In this document: piece after piece, positions 1 to 8,313 of the stretch
How positions within the stretch are numbered: position 1 is the first letter of the stretch
Layout: the number at the start of each line of letters is the position of its first letter
From: Dyella sp. OK004
GTDB taxonomy: Bacteria; Pseudomonadota; Gammaproteobacteria; Xanthomonadales; Rhodanobacteraceae
DNA: 64,000 nt
Direction of reading: 5' to 3'
Assembly (NCBI RefSeq): GCF_900114495.1
Contig: NZ_FOZI01000002.1
Coordinates: forward strand, 1,116,001-1,180,000
Notes under the pieces: generated by a model
Databases searched by the model: none
Told to the model about the DNA's origin: nothing
What the model saw: only the letters and a program-made list of their open reading frames with translations
Made by a program: the position numbers and the translations under genes

Positions 1-2
1 CG

Positions 3-779
3 CCGGAGATACTTGGGGCAGTGCGCGTCGCCTACGCCACGGCGAAGTCAGATCTCGATTTCGTGCGAATTGACGAAAGCGCCTTCTCGAAAGTCCCAGA
101 CAACTCGATCGACTATGCCGTAATGGAAAAATGCAGGCGTGCAGCTGTCATTCCGGTGACCTGCGATTGGAGCGATATAGGCTCATGGTCGGCCCTGTGG
201 TTGGCAGGTCTACGCGATGCTGACGGCAACCTGCGAGAGGGTGACACGATTGCTGTAAATACAGCCAATTCATTGCTGCGCTCTCATGATCGCCACCTAC
301 TTGCGACGGTTGGCGTGAATGACCTAATCGTCGTTACCACGCCCGATGCCACGTTAGTCGCTCATCGCAATGCTGCACAGGACGTAAAACGAGTAGTTGA
401 TGAGCTCAAGACTGCTGGCCGAACAGAGCACTCACTACATCGCATCGTGCGACGCCCATGGGGAAGTTACGACTCGCTTGAGGCGGGTGAACGCTTCCAA
501 GTCAAGCGCATCGTGGTAAAGCCAGGCGCCGCTCTTAGCCTCCAGAAGCACCATCATCGTGCCGAGCACTGGATCGTCGTATCGGGTACGGCTGAGGTCA
601 CTTGCGACGACAAGGTATTCACGCTCAGCGAGAACCAAAGTACATACATCCCCCTCGGCAGCGTGCACCGCCTCAGAAACCCAGGGAAGATGCCGCTCGA
701 AATCATCGAGGTACAATCCGGAAGCTACCTCGGCGAGGACGACATCGTGCGCCTTGAAGATGTTTACGGACGTTCTTGA
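3..779 (+). CDS. xanB: Mannose-1-phosphate guanylyltransferase / mannose-6-phosphate isomerase, C-terminal part
   Basis: This is the 3' part of a bifunctional enzyme that makes mannose-1-phosphate and GDP-mannose for surface polysaccharides. The frame is open back to the left edge, so the gene starts outside the window. The visible 258 residues begin near the end of the nucleotidyltransferase domain (SIDYAVMEK, then CDWSDIGSWSALW). They finish with a cupin-type isomerase domain (RPWGSY, QKHHHRAEHWIVVSGTAEV, YIPLGSVHRLRNPG). The two domains in this order are typical of the XanB/AlgA/ManC family. The gene converges on glmS with a shared terminator. Left-edge truncation is the only oddity. Confidence 0.92.
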   Translation, partial: PEILGAVRVAYATAKSDLDFVRIDESAFSKVPDNSIDYAVMEKCRRAAVIPVTCDWSDIGSWSALWLAGLRDADGNLREGDTIAVNTANSLLRSHDRHLLATVGVNDLIVVTTPDATLVAHRNAAQDVKRVVDELKTAGRTEHSLHRIVRRPWGSYDSLEAGERFQVKRIVVKPGAALSLQKHHHRAEHWIVVSGTAEVTCDDKVFTLSENQSTYIPLGSVHRLRNPGKMPLEIIEVQSGSYLGEDDIVRLEDVYGRS

Positions 780-799
780 ATATTCTCTTCTTCGGCCAC

Positions 800-830
800 A
801 AAAAAAGCCGCGCACTGCGCGGCTTTTTTT
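800..830. terminator. Bidirectional intrinsic terminator between xanB and glmS
   Basis: An 8-bp stem (AAGCCGCG / CGCGGCTT) with a 5-base loop is flanked by an A run on the left and a T run on the right. It can therefore end transcription from both convergent genes. Confidence 0.9.
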
Positions 831-843
831 GCCCTCAGCGAAA

Positions 844-2673
844 TTATTCCACTGTTACTGACTTGGCGAGATTACGTGGTTGGTCTACATCGGTGCCGCG
901 CAACACGGCCACGTGATAAGCCAGAAGCTGCAAAGGAACAGTGAAAACAGCGGGAGCGATGAAGTCACCTCCACCATCTATGCGCAAAATCGCACCCCTC
1001 GATGTATTCCCATCCATGCTAGCAGCACCATCCGCGAAGACCAGCAACTCTCCACCACGCGCACGCACTTCCTGAAGATTTGACTTGAGCTTATCCAGCA
1101 ACGGCCCATTCGGCGCTACAGCGATTACCGGCATATCCTCATCCACCAAGGCCAGCGGGCCATGCTTGAGCTCACCAGCCGCATAGGCTTCAGCGTGGAT
1201 GTATGAAATTTCCTTGAGCTTGAGCGCCCCCTCCATCGCCACCGGATACTGAGATCCACGTCCAAGGAACAACGCGTGCTGTCGGTGAATCAAATGCTCT
1301 GCCAGTTCGATAATCTGGGGCTCGAGCTGCAGGGCCTTCTCGATCATTTGCGGCATGTGCTGCAGTTGGGCGGTGAGGTCTGCGTAGCGAGCATCATCTA
1401 GACCACGATGACGGGCCAATTGAAGGGTGAGCAAGCCCAGAGCTGCAAGCTGAGTGGTGAAAGCCTTGGTGGAGGCCACACCGATCTCCGGGCCGGCACG
1501 CGTCATGAGCTTGAGGTCAGCCTCTCGCACCACTGAGGATTCCGGCACGTTGCAGATGGCAAGAGTTCCAAGGTAGCCACGCCGACGCGATTCACGCATG
1601 GCGGCGAGCGTGTCTGCGGTTTCGCCGGACTGGGAGATCGCCACGAATAACGTACCCTCCGGAACTACAGCTTCTCGGTAACGATATTCGCTGGCGACTT
1701 CTACGTTCACCGGCAGGCGCGCGTAATCTTCAATCCAATACTTGGCTACCAAACCAGCGTGGTAGCTGGTGCCACAGGCAATAATATGAATGCCCTTAGC
1801 CTTGGCCAGCAGCTCGTCGCCGCCCACGCCGAAGATGTTGGGCAAAACGCCATTGGGACCGATGCGCGCTTCGAGCGTATCCGCGACTGCGCGAGGCTGT
1901 TCGAAAATTTCCTTCTGCATGTAATGGCGATATTCACCACGCTCGACGGCGTCGGCAGACAGCTCACTTTCGTGCAGCGCTCGCTGCACGGCTTTGCCGG
2001 CACGATCAAAGATACGCACCTGATCTCGACTGATCTCGACGACATCATGCTCTTCGAGATAGATGATCTTGTTCGTAACCTGAATCAGCGCCTGTGCATC
2101 GGAGCCAAGGAAATTTTCCCCAATACCGACGCCAACCAGCAGCGGCGCACCGCGGCGCGCTCCCACGACGCGGCCAGGCTCGGCATCGCTGATCACCGCA
2201 ATAGCGTAAGCACCTTCCAATTCGTGCACGACCGAGGAAACGGCATCGAGCAAGGACTTGCCACCGGTCATGCGCTCGCTAATCAAAGCCGCCATGACTT
2301 CGGTGTCCGTTTCGGAGGTGAAGCTGTGGCCGTGCGATTCCAGCTCGGTACGTAACGCCGCGTAGTTCTCAATGATGCCGTTATGCACCAGCGCCACACG
2401 CCCGGCCACATGCGGATGCGCGTTCACCTTATTGGGTACGCCATGGGTAGCCCAACGCGTATGGGCGATACCGGTGCCACCGGGGAACGGGTCGGCGAGA
2501 TAGAGTGCTTCCATCTCGCGCACTTTGCCCTTTTCACGAACGCGGCGAATCTCGCCGCTCTGCAGCACAGCCAGACCGGCCGAATCGTAGCCACGATATT
2601 CCAACGCTTTCAGGCCGGCAATCAGCAGGGGCGCGACGTCACGCTGGGCAGTGGCAGCAACGATTCCGCACAT
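844..2673 (-). CDS. glmS: Glutamine--fructose-6-phosphate aminotransferase (isomerizing)
   Basis: GlmS converts fructose-6-phosphate and glutamine to glucosamine-6-phosphate, the entry step to UDP-GlcNAc. The protein starts MCGIVAA, so the Ntn-type catalytic cysteine becomes the N-terminus after Met removal. That fixes the ATG at 2673 rather than a TTG two codons upstream; an AAGGA ribosome site lies about 9 bases before it. The length of 609 aa is typical of the family. The glutaminase domain carries HTRWATHG, HNGIIENY and SETDTEV. Two SIS domains follow (ACGTSYHAG, SQSGETADT, GRGSQYPVAMEGALKLKEISY), and the protein ends in NLAKSVTVE. It supplies amino sugars for the cell wall and probably for the polysaccharide locus in this window. 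Confidence 0.97.
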   Translation of the reverse strand: MCGIVAATAQRDVAPLLIAGLKALEYRGYDSAGLAVLQSGEIRRVREKGKVREMEALYLADPFPGGTGIAHTRWATHGVPNKVNAHPHVAGRVALVHNGIIENYAALRTELESHGHSFTSETDTEVMAALISERMTGGKSLLDAVSSVVHELEGAYAIAVISDAEPGRVVGARRGAPLLVGVGIGENFLGSDAQALIQVTNKIIYLEEHDVVEISRDQVRIFDRAGKAVQRALHESELSADAVERGEYRHYMQKEIFEQPRAVADTLEARIGPNGVLPNIFGVGGDELLAKAKGIHIIACGTSYHAGLVAKYWIEDYARLPVNVEVASEYRYREAVVPEGTLFVAISQSGETADTLAAMRESRRRGYLGTLAICNVPESSVVREADLKLMTRAGPEIGVASTKAFTTQLAALGLLTLQLARHRGLDDARYADLTAQLQHMPQMIEKALQLEPQIIELAEHLIHRQHALFLGRGSQYPVAMEGALKLKEISYIHAEAYAAGELKHGPLALVDEDMPVIAVAPNGPLLDKLKSNLQEVRARGGELLVFADGAASMDGNTSRGAILRIDGGGDFIAPAVFTVPLQLLAYHVAVLRGTDVDQPRNLAKSVTVE

Positions 2674-2880
2674 AGGCAACCATCCTTTCTAAAGGGGACA
2701 AGGGCGCAGCTATCGCCGCAGCAGTCCGCAACTTTGTCGGGAAGCCATTTCAGCAAACTTTCGTGGCGCCCCGGCGACAGCAACGGCGGATGCCATCGTC
2801 ATCGACGGCATCGAGGCGGTATGACTGCCCTTTGTCGCAATCGTTCACGGTAAAGGATCGACCCATTCACACTTACGTGC

Positions 2881-4251
2881 CTAGTGCACCTTACGGCGTA
2901 GATAATTCAGCAGATCGATGCGAGTGATGAGGCCAAGAAACTGCTCGCCGTCGACCACGATGGCTACGTGGCCACGCTCGAATACCGGCAGCAGTGCTTC
3001 GATCGGCGAACGTACGTCAAGCATCTGCAGATTGCTGATCATGGCGGTGGACACCGCATCACGGAAACGCGCTTCGTCCGCATGCACATGCATCAGCACA
3101 TCTGACTCGTCGAGGATGCCCACCAGCTTGTCGCCGTCCATCACCGGCAGCTGCGAGACGTCGTAGAGCTTCATGCGCGTATACGCCGTCATCAAGAGCT
3201 CGTTGGGCCCAACTATCACAGTGTCGCGCTGGGCGAACGGGCGCAGCAGCAGGTCGCGCAGATCACCATGCCGCTCGCGTTCGATGAAGCCGTTGTCGAG
3301 CATCCAGTAATCGTTGTACATCTTCGACAGGTACTTGTTGCCGGTGTCGCAGACTAAGGTCACTACGCGTTTCGGCGTGGTCTGTTCACGGCAATATTTG
3401 AGCGCAGCGGCCAGCAGGGTGCCGGTGGATGAACCACCGAGAACGCCTTCTTTCGCCAGTAGTTCGCGCGCAGCCAGGAAGCTCTCTTTGTCCGAAATCG
3501 CGTAGGCCTTCTTCACTCGGGTGAAGTCACTGATGGACGGCAGGAAATCTTCGCCGATGCCTTCCACCATCCAGCTGCCGGACTTCGTTGAGAGCACGCC
3601 TTCGTTGATGTACTGGGCAAGGATCGAACCCACCGGATCGGCCAGCACGAACTCGGTGTTCGGCGATGCTTCGGCGAAGAACTTGGAAAGCCCGCTCAGC
3701 GTGCCAGAGGAGCCGCACCCCACCACAATGGCGTCGACCTTGCCGTCCAGCTGCTCGAGGATTTCGGGGCCGGTGGTGGCAATGTGCGCCGCCGGGTTGT
3801 CCGGGTTGCCAAACTGGTTGATGAAGTAGGCGCCGGGCGTTTCCCGCGCGATGCGCTCGGCCATGTCCTGGTAGTACTCCGGATGCCCCTTGGCGACGTC
3901 GGAGCGTGTGAGTACTACCTCGGCACCCATGGCCTTGAGATTGAAAATCTTCTCGCGGCTCATCTTGTCCGGCACAACCAGGATCAGGCGGTAGCCCTTC
4001 TGCTGCGCCACCAGTGCCAAACCCAGACCGGTATTGCCGGCGGTGCCTTCGACCAGGGTGGCGCCGGGCTTGATCTTCCCTGCCTTCTCCGCGCCTTCGA
4101 TCATCGACAGGCCAATGCGGTCCTTGATCGACCCGCCGGGGTTGGTGTTCTCCAGCTTGAGGAATAACTCACAAGGGCCGGCATCCAGGCGCTGCGCGCG
4201 CACCATCGGGGTGCGACCGATCAGTTCTAGGACACTCTGGTGGACCGTCAT
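2881..4251 (-). CDS. cbs: Cystathionine beta-synthase (PLP enzyme with C-terminal CBS domains)
   Basis: A 456-aa PLP-dependent beta-replacement enzyme of the cysteine synthase / cystathionine beta-synthase family. The N-terminal ~320 residues carry the PLP-lysine motif NPGGSIKDRI, the substrate loop EGTAGNTGLG and the phosphate-binding GCGSSGT. The C-terminal ~120 residues form a pair of CBS domains (from about residue 340: DTVIVGPNELLMTAYTRM, LPVMDGDKLVGILDESDV, LITRIDLLNYL). Such domains often bind an adenosyl ligand for regulation. The CBS pair separates it from plain CysK. Serine plus homocysteine is the likely substrate pair, but O-acetylserine cannot be excluded. No cystathionine lyase gene lies beside it. 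Confidence 0.88.
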   Translation of the reverse strand: MTVHQSVLELIGRTPMVRAQRLDAGPCELFLKLENTNPGGSIKDRIGLSMIEGAEKAGKIKPGATLVEGTAGNTGLGLALVAQQKGYRLILVVPDKMSREKIFNLKAMGAEVVLTRSDVAKGHPEYYQDMAERIARETPGAYFINQFGNPDNPAAHIATTGPEILEQLDGKVDAIVVGCGSSGTLSGLSKFFAEASPNTEFVLADPVGSILAQYINEGVLSTKSGSWMVEGIGEDFLPSISDFTRVKKAYAISDKESFLAARELLAKEGVLGGSSTGTLLAAALKYCREQTTPKRVVTLVCDTGNKYLSKMYNDYWMLDNGFIERERHGDLRDLLLRPFAQRDTVIVGPNELLMTAYTRMKLYDVSQLPVMDGDKLVGILDESDVLMHVHADEARFRDAVSTAMISNLQMLDVRSPIEALLPVFERGHVAIVVDGEQFLGLITRIDLLNYLRRKVH

Positions 4252-4425
4252 GAGGACTCCGCTGCGTTGGTTCGGGTCACGTCGTCACGACGGCCCGCAA
4301 GGAGTTCATGATAACCGAGCGTGTGAATCCCCTTCGCGTCGCCCGTCTTCAGAAACGGATCGGCCCCGGTGGCCTACCCTTGGCGGGTGGCTCCGGGGCC
4401 GCGTGTCATGCGAAAACGCGCAGGC

Positions 4426-4653
4426 TCAGTTTATGAGGTGCTTGCGGGCGTCCCACATACGTTGCAACCGCTCCTTGGCATGGAGCTTTTCCTTCTTCAT
4501 GCCCGACAGGGTCATGTCGTCGATGGGAAGTACGCCGATCTCGGCGTCGTGCACCTTACTGTCGAGTTCCTTGTGGTGTTGGTAGAGCCGGCGGAATTCC
4601 GCATCGGCTTTCATCAAGGCTTCGACATCATCACGCTGCTGGTTTTCAAACAT
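4426..4653 (-). CDS. DUF465 / YdcH-family small protein
   Basis: A 75-aa, highly charged, mostly helical protein of unknown function. The start at 4653 is chosen because a strong GAGGAGGT ribosome site lies 7 bases upstream and because MFENQQRDDVEALMKADAEF begins like other short YdcH-type proteins. The body is a predicted two-helix coiled coil (FRRLYQHHKELDSKV, then MKKEKLHAKERLQRM) joined by a hinge, which fits the family. It is monocistronic, with a long upstream region. Confidence 0.75.
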   Translation of the reverse strand: MFENQQRDDVEALMKADAEFRRLYQHHKELDSKVHDAEIGVLPIDDMTLSGMKKEKLHAKERLQRMWDARKHLIN

Positions 4654-4792
4654 GATCCGACCTCCTCGCGAGTGACCGCGGGCGCGGGATCGGTGCGCCC
4701 GCAAACGGTGGGGAAGCACGCACACACCCACGCCCCACACCGGCGTACCGGAAGCGGGCTGTCGAGGGAAGAATGGGTATGCGCATGATTCA

Positions 4793-4836
4793 GGTCAGTG
4801 ACCCATGGAGCGAAGATGCCCCATGGGTATCTGACC
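4793..4836. repeat. Inverted repeat with 16-base arms
   Basis: Arms GGTCAGTGACCCATGG and CCATGGGTATCTGACC pair at 14 of 16 positions around a 12-base loop. No T run follows on either strand, so it is not a standard terminator. It lies 140-185 bases upstream of the DUF465 start. Confidence 0.7.
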
Positions 4837-4955
4837 CTACTCTCCGAAAAAGAGGTGTGCAAGCAGAGGCGACAAACCGCGGCGTGGCGCGACTTGTCGC
4901 GTTAAACATCTGTCAGAACAGTCTTTTTTCGTGCACCCACAGTGCGACCGCACCG

Positions 4956-4997
4956 CTAAAAAGAAACGCCCGGCATGGACTCAGCCATGCCGGGCGC
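4956..4997 (-). terminator. Intrinsic terminator of the DUF4398-type operon
   Basis: Arms CGCCCGGCATGG / CCATGCCGGGCG form a 12-bp stem. On the minus strand it is followed by TTTCTTTTTAG, just past the stop at 5033. Confidence 0.85.
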
Positions 4998-5032
4998 CTG
5001 ATAGCAGTAAGTCCAATCGACTGGTGGCGCGA

Positions 5033-5680
5033 CTACTTCTTGCCCTGCCCTTTTTTCGGCGGGGGCGGTGTATCCGAAGAGCTATCGCCCCCCTGCATCT
5101 GCGTGCGCATGGCGCGAGCCGCCTGCGTCGCCAGGTCAGCCTCTTTGCGAGCGGCGTTGGCCACCTTGGCCTGAGCTGCAGCCACCTTCTTGGCCTGTTC
5201 GGCCTGGGCCTGGGCCTGCTGCGCCTGAGCCGTGGCTGCGGCACCCTCCTCCTGCAGACGAGCCGCTTCTTCCTGGGCCATCTGGTACTGGAGGCGCTGG
5301 CGTTCCAGCTCGCGACGAGCCTGCTCGGCTTCGCGGCGGCTGCCATCGAGCTGGATCTGGTCGTGCTCGCGATCGAGCTGGGTGATCTTCAGCTGGGCGT
5401 CCTGCAGCTGCGCCGTGGCCTTGGCCAGATCGACCCGACGCTCAGCCAAGTACAGGGCATGAGCGCGATCGCGCGATCGCGCCTGGGCCAGTCGCGCAAT
5501 GGCATCACGGGCGCGCGCCTGCTCACTCTGCGCATAGCTCCCTAGCGTAGGGTCGCGGGACAGCTGGTCAAGGCTGTTGTTGAGACGGGCGATATCCAGG
5601 TCGTCCTTGGCCGCATGAGCGACGCCTGCGACTGCAAGCGACAGCACCAGGGCGGTCAGGGCGGAATTGAGAATTTTCAT
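5033..5680 (-). CDS. Secreted coiled-coil envelope protein (DUF4398-associated)
   Basis: A 215-aa protein with a clear Sec signal peptide (KILNSALTALVLSLAVAG, cleaved near AHA-AKDD). After it comes a long Ala/Gln/Glu/Arg-rich coiled coil (residues ~45-190), then a short Ser/Pro/Lys tail (DTPPPPKKGQGKK). It is probably periplasmic or peptidoglycan-associated. It is the second gene of a pair: its ATG shares one base with the TGA of the upstream lipoprotein gene (TGATG), which suggests translational coupling. The sequence resembles the linker part of OmpA-like proteins, but no OmpA peptidoglycan-binding domain is present. Function unknown. Confidence 0.7.
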   Translation of the reverse strand: MKILNSALTALVLSLAVAGVAHAAKDDLDIARLNNSLDQLSRDPTLGSYAQSEQARARDAIARLAQARSRDRAHALYLAERRVDLAKATAQLQDAQLKITQLDREHDQIQLDGSRREAEQARRELERQRLQYQMAQEEAARLQEEGAAATAQAQQAQAQAEQAKKVAAAQAKVANAARKEADLATQAARAMRTQMQGGDSSSDTPPPPKKGQGKK

Positions 5681-6258
5681 CAGTGGCCTCCCTGATCGTT
5701 CGTCTGCGGCAGGGTCTGGAAGCCCCCGTCCTGCGGAGCGGGCTGCAACATGGAGGACGACGGGGCCGGCATGTCGGTCGTGGGCTGCTGCGCCGGCAGG
5801 CCGTCCTGGCTCTGCTGCTGTTGTTGCAGCTGCTGTTGCTGGGCCTCATGGCTGGCAAGCGCCTGATCGATCTGCTCACGCAGGTCGCGGTTAGCCTGGC
5901 TCTTGTTCTGAATCTGCGCACGCGCCGCGCCCAGGCGGGCCTTGGCACGCGCCAGCTCGGCATCCGCCTGCGCCTCTTCTGCCAGGACAGCCGCGTCTTC
6001 GTACTTGCGGCTGGCCATGGCCGACTGGGCCTGCTGGAACTTGTTTTGCGCAAAGTCCAGGTCAACGGGCGCGTAATCGGCCGCGCCAGCGTCCCGGGCG
6101 GCACGCAGCTGGGTCTGGGCCTGGTTCATGGCGCCATCAGGTGGTGGCACGCTGGCGCAACCGCCAAGCGAGGCCAGGACCAAGCCAAGAATCAGGGTCG
6201 AAACCGCCTTCCGAACGCCCTTGGAGCGCCCGTTCAGCGGGGAAAAGATGTGGACCAT
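5680..6258 (-). CDS. DUF4398-type lipoprotein
   Basis: A 192-aa predicted lipoprotein. The hydrophobic signal ends in a lipobox (LASLGGC, Cys at about residue 34), so it should be lipid-anchored, probably to the outer membrane. The helical repeat segment DLDFAQNKFQQAQSAMASRKY followed by EDAAVLAEEAQADAELARAKAR is typical of DUF4398. The C-terminal third is Gln/Pro-rich and low in complexity (QQQLQQQQQS). The ATG at 6258 has an AGAGGA site; a GTG one codon earlier is less likely. It overlaps the downstream coiled-coil gene by one base, so the two probably act together. Function unknown. Confidence 0.75.
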   Translation of the reverse strand: MVHIFSPLNGRSKGVRKAVSTLILGLVLASLGGCASVPPPDGAMNQAQTQLRAARDAGAADYAPVDLDFAQNKFQQAQSAMASRKYEDAAVLAEEAQADAELARAKARLGAARAQIQNKSQANRDLREQIDQALASHEAQQQQLQQQQQSQDGLPAQQPTTDMPAPSSSMLQPAPQDGGFQTLPQTNDQGGH

Positions 6259-6343
6259 CACTCATTCCTCTAAGAGTGTCGCAGCGTATTGTGGGCGGGC
6301 ATAATCCACTATTGCAACGCGCACAAAATTTCAGGGGACACGA

Positions 6344-7459
6344 GTGGACATTGGTTACTTCCTCAAGCTTATGGTGGACAAGGGCGCGTCGGATATGTTC
6401 CTGACGACCGGCGCCCCCGTGAACATCAAGGTGGAGGGCAAGCTGTATCCGCTGGGCAACACCGGTCTGCCGGGCGGCATGGTGAAGAAAATCGCCTATT
6501 CGTTGATGGATGAGGGCCAGGTACCGCAGTTCGAGCGCGACCTGGAGCTCAATATGGCGCTGGCCGTGAAGGAAGCCGGCCGTTTCCGCATCAACGTGTT
6601 CAAGCAGCGCGGCGAAGTGGGCATGGTGATCCGCGCCATCAAGAGCGAAATCCCCAGTATCGACCAGCTGCAGCTACCGAGCATTTTCCGCGAGCTGATC
6701 ATGGAGCCGCGTGGCCTCATCCTAGTGGTCGGCGCCACTGGCTCGGGCAAGTCCACCACCCTGGCGGCGATGATCGACCAGCGCAACCAGAACTCGTCCG
6801 GCCATATCCTTACCATCGAGGATCCGATCGAGTACCTGCACCGCCACAAGAAGTCGATCGTGAACCAGCGCGAAGTCGGCCTGGACACGCACAGCTATCA
6901 CGAGGCGCTGAAGAACGCGATGCGCGAGGCGCCGGACGTGATCATGATCGGCGAGATCCGTGACACCGACACGATGGAGGCCGCCATCTCCTTCTCCGAA
7001 ACCGGCCACTTGTGTCTGGCCACGCTGCACTCCAACAACGCCGATCAGACGCTGGAGCGCATCCTCAATTTTTTCCCGGAGTCGGCGCACAAGAATGTGC
7101 TGATGAACCTGGCGCTCAACCTGCGCGCAGTGATCAGCCAGCGCCTGGTGATCGGCAAGGATGGTCGCCGCCTGCCGGCGACCGAGGTGCTGCTCAACAC
7201 GCCGTTTATCCGCGACATGATTCGCCGCGGCCAGATCCACGAGGTGAAGGAAGCGATGGATCGCAGCCTGCAGGAGGGCATGCAGACCTTCGACCAGTCG
7301 CTGTATCGTCTCTACAAGGAAGGCCGCATCGAGCTGGAAGAAGCGCTCAACAAGGCCGATTCGCGCGACGGCCTGGCACTCAAAGTGCGCTTATCCGAAG
7401 GCGGCGGTGCCGACAATACCGAGCTGGTCGGCAACGACCCCTACGGCCTCGGCTTCTGA
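6344..7459 (+). CDS. pilU: Type IV pilus retraction ATPase PilU
   Basis: A 371-aa hexameric secretion-family ATPase that assists PilT in type IV pilus retraction at the inner membrane. It has an N-terminal PAS-like domain (FLKLMVDKGASDMFLTTGAP) and a RecA-like ATPase core: Walker A GATGSGKSTT, Asp box ILTIEDPIEY, Walker B MREAPDVIMIGEIRD and His box SETGHLCLATLHSNNA. PilU rather than PilT is chosen for the length and the tail NELVGNDPYGLGF-like end beyond the core (final residues NDPYGLGF). The GTG start has an AGGGGA site. PilT itself is not in the window, although the two genes are often adjacent. Confidence 0.88.
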   Translation: MDIGYFLKLMVDKGASDMFLTTGAPVNIKVEGKLYPLGNTGLPGGMVKKIAYSLMDEGQVPQFERDLELNMALAVKEAGRFRINVFKQRGEVGMVIRAIKSEIPSIDQLQLPSIFRELIMEPRGLILVVGATGSGKSTTLAAMIDQRNQNSSGHILTIEDPIEYLHRHKKSIVNQREVGLDTHSYHEALKNAMREAPDVIMIGEIRDTDTMEAAISFSETGHLCLATLHSNNADQTLERILNFFPESAHKNVLMNLALNLRAVISQRLVIGKDGRRLPATEVLLNTPFIRDMIRRGQIHEVKEAMDRSLQEGMQTFDQSLYRLYKEGRIELEEALNKADSRDGLALKVRLSEGGGADNTELVGNDPYGLGF

Positions 7460-7504
7460 ATCATCTGGCGCGGAGCGCATCCTGCCTCGCGCCCCATTTG
7501 CAGA

Positions 7505-8173
7505 TTATGCAGCGGGTGCGGGCGCATCCGCCTGCGCTTCAGGCGCGGCACGACAGAAGGCCTCCAGCTCACTGCAGGCTTCGTGTATGCGCCGGATGGT
7601 CGGGTAATCATCCAGCGGCAACTTCCAGCGCACCGCGTTGTAGAACTGCGGGATCAGGCACGCGTCGGCGAGGGTTGGCGTATCGCCATGGCAGAAGCGG
7701 CCGGTGGCTACATGTCCGGCCAACATCATCTCCAGCGCTTTGAAACCCTCGGCAATCCAGTGCCGCGACCATGTGCCCTTGAGCGCGTCATCGGCTTGAA
7801 ATTGCGTTCCCAGATACTGCAGCACACGCAAATTTCCAAGCGGATGGACGTCGCAGGCCAGCAGTTGCGCCAGTGCTCGGACGCGGGCGCGCCCCACGGC
7901 ATCCGCAGGCAACAACGGTGGCGTAGGCCGGGTCTCGTCCAGGTACTCGATGATCGCCATGGACTGGGTGAACACCTGCCCGCCATCGACCAGGCAGGGC
8001 ACCAGCTCCTGCGGATTCAACGCCTGGTAGTCCGGCGCGTGCTGCTCGCCACCATCGCGAACCAGGTGGATCGGGCGGGACTCATAAGCTAACCCCTTCA
8101 GATTCAAGGTAATACGCACGCGGTAGGCGGCGCTGGAGCGCCAATAGCCGTACAACACCAGATCCTGGGCCAT
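7505..8173 (-). CDS. maiA: Maleylacetoacetate isomerase (zeta-class GST)
   Basis: A 222-aa glutathione S-transferase-fold enzyme that isomerises maleylacetoacetate to fumarylacetoacetate in tyrosine degradation. The zeta-class active-site signature YWRSSAAYRVRITLNLKGL is at the N-terminus. The thioredoxin-like domain continues with NPQELVPCLVDGG and QSMAIIEYLDE. The C-terminal helical domain holds CDVHPLGNLRVLQYL and DTPTLADACLIPQFYNA. The ATG at 8173 is preferred over the GTG at 8176 because of the AGAGGA spacing. The other genes of the pathway (hppD, hmgA, fah) lie 43-48 kb away in this window, so it is not in their operon. Confidence 0.9.
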   Translation of the reverse strand: MAQDLVLYGYWRSSAAYRVRITLNLKGLAYESRPIHLVRDGGEQHAPDYQALNPQELVPCLVDGGQVFTQSMAIIEYLDETRPTPPLLPADAVGRARVRALAQLLACDVHPLGNLRVLQYLGTQFQADDALKGTWSRHWIAEGFKALEMMLAGHVATGRFCHGDTPTLADACLIPQFYNAVRWKLPLDDYPTIRRIHEACSELEAFCRAAPEAQADAPAPAA

Positions 8174-8313
8174 CACCTTGTCCTCTGCGATAACGAATAC
8201 GAGCAGCTGCCAAGCATACCCGCCACCCGGTTTGCATCGCCGGCAGGCGGGCGGGAAAATAGGCGGTTCGCGGCTTAAGGCCGCCCTTCCGAAATACCAA
8301 CAGGAGTTCTGCC

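Larger units (their letters stand above)
4654..5032. other. Intergenic region, 379 bases
   Basis: It contains the upstream region of the DUF465 gene, a long-armed inverted repeat (4793-4836) and the terminator of the envelope operon that ends at 5033. No convincing reading frame or RNA gene was seen. Confidence 0.6.

Noticed and set aside
7460-7504. Terminator between pilU and maiA
   Set aside because: Only a 6-bp GGCGCG/CGCGCC stem with a long loop and no T run; too weak to call.
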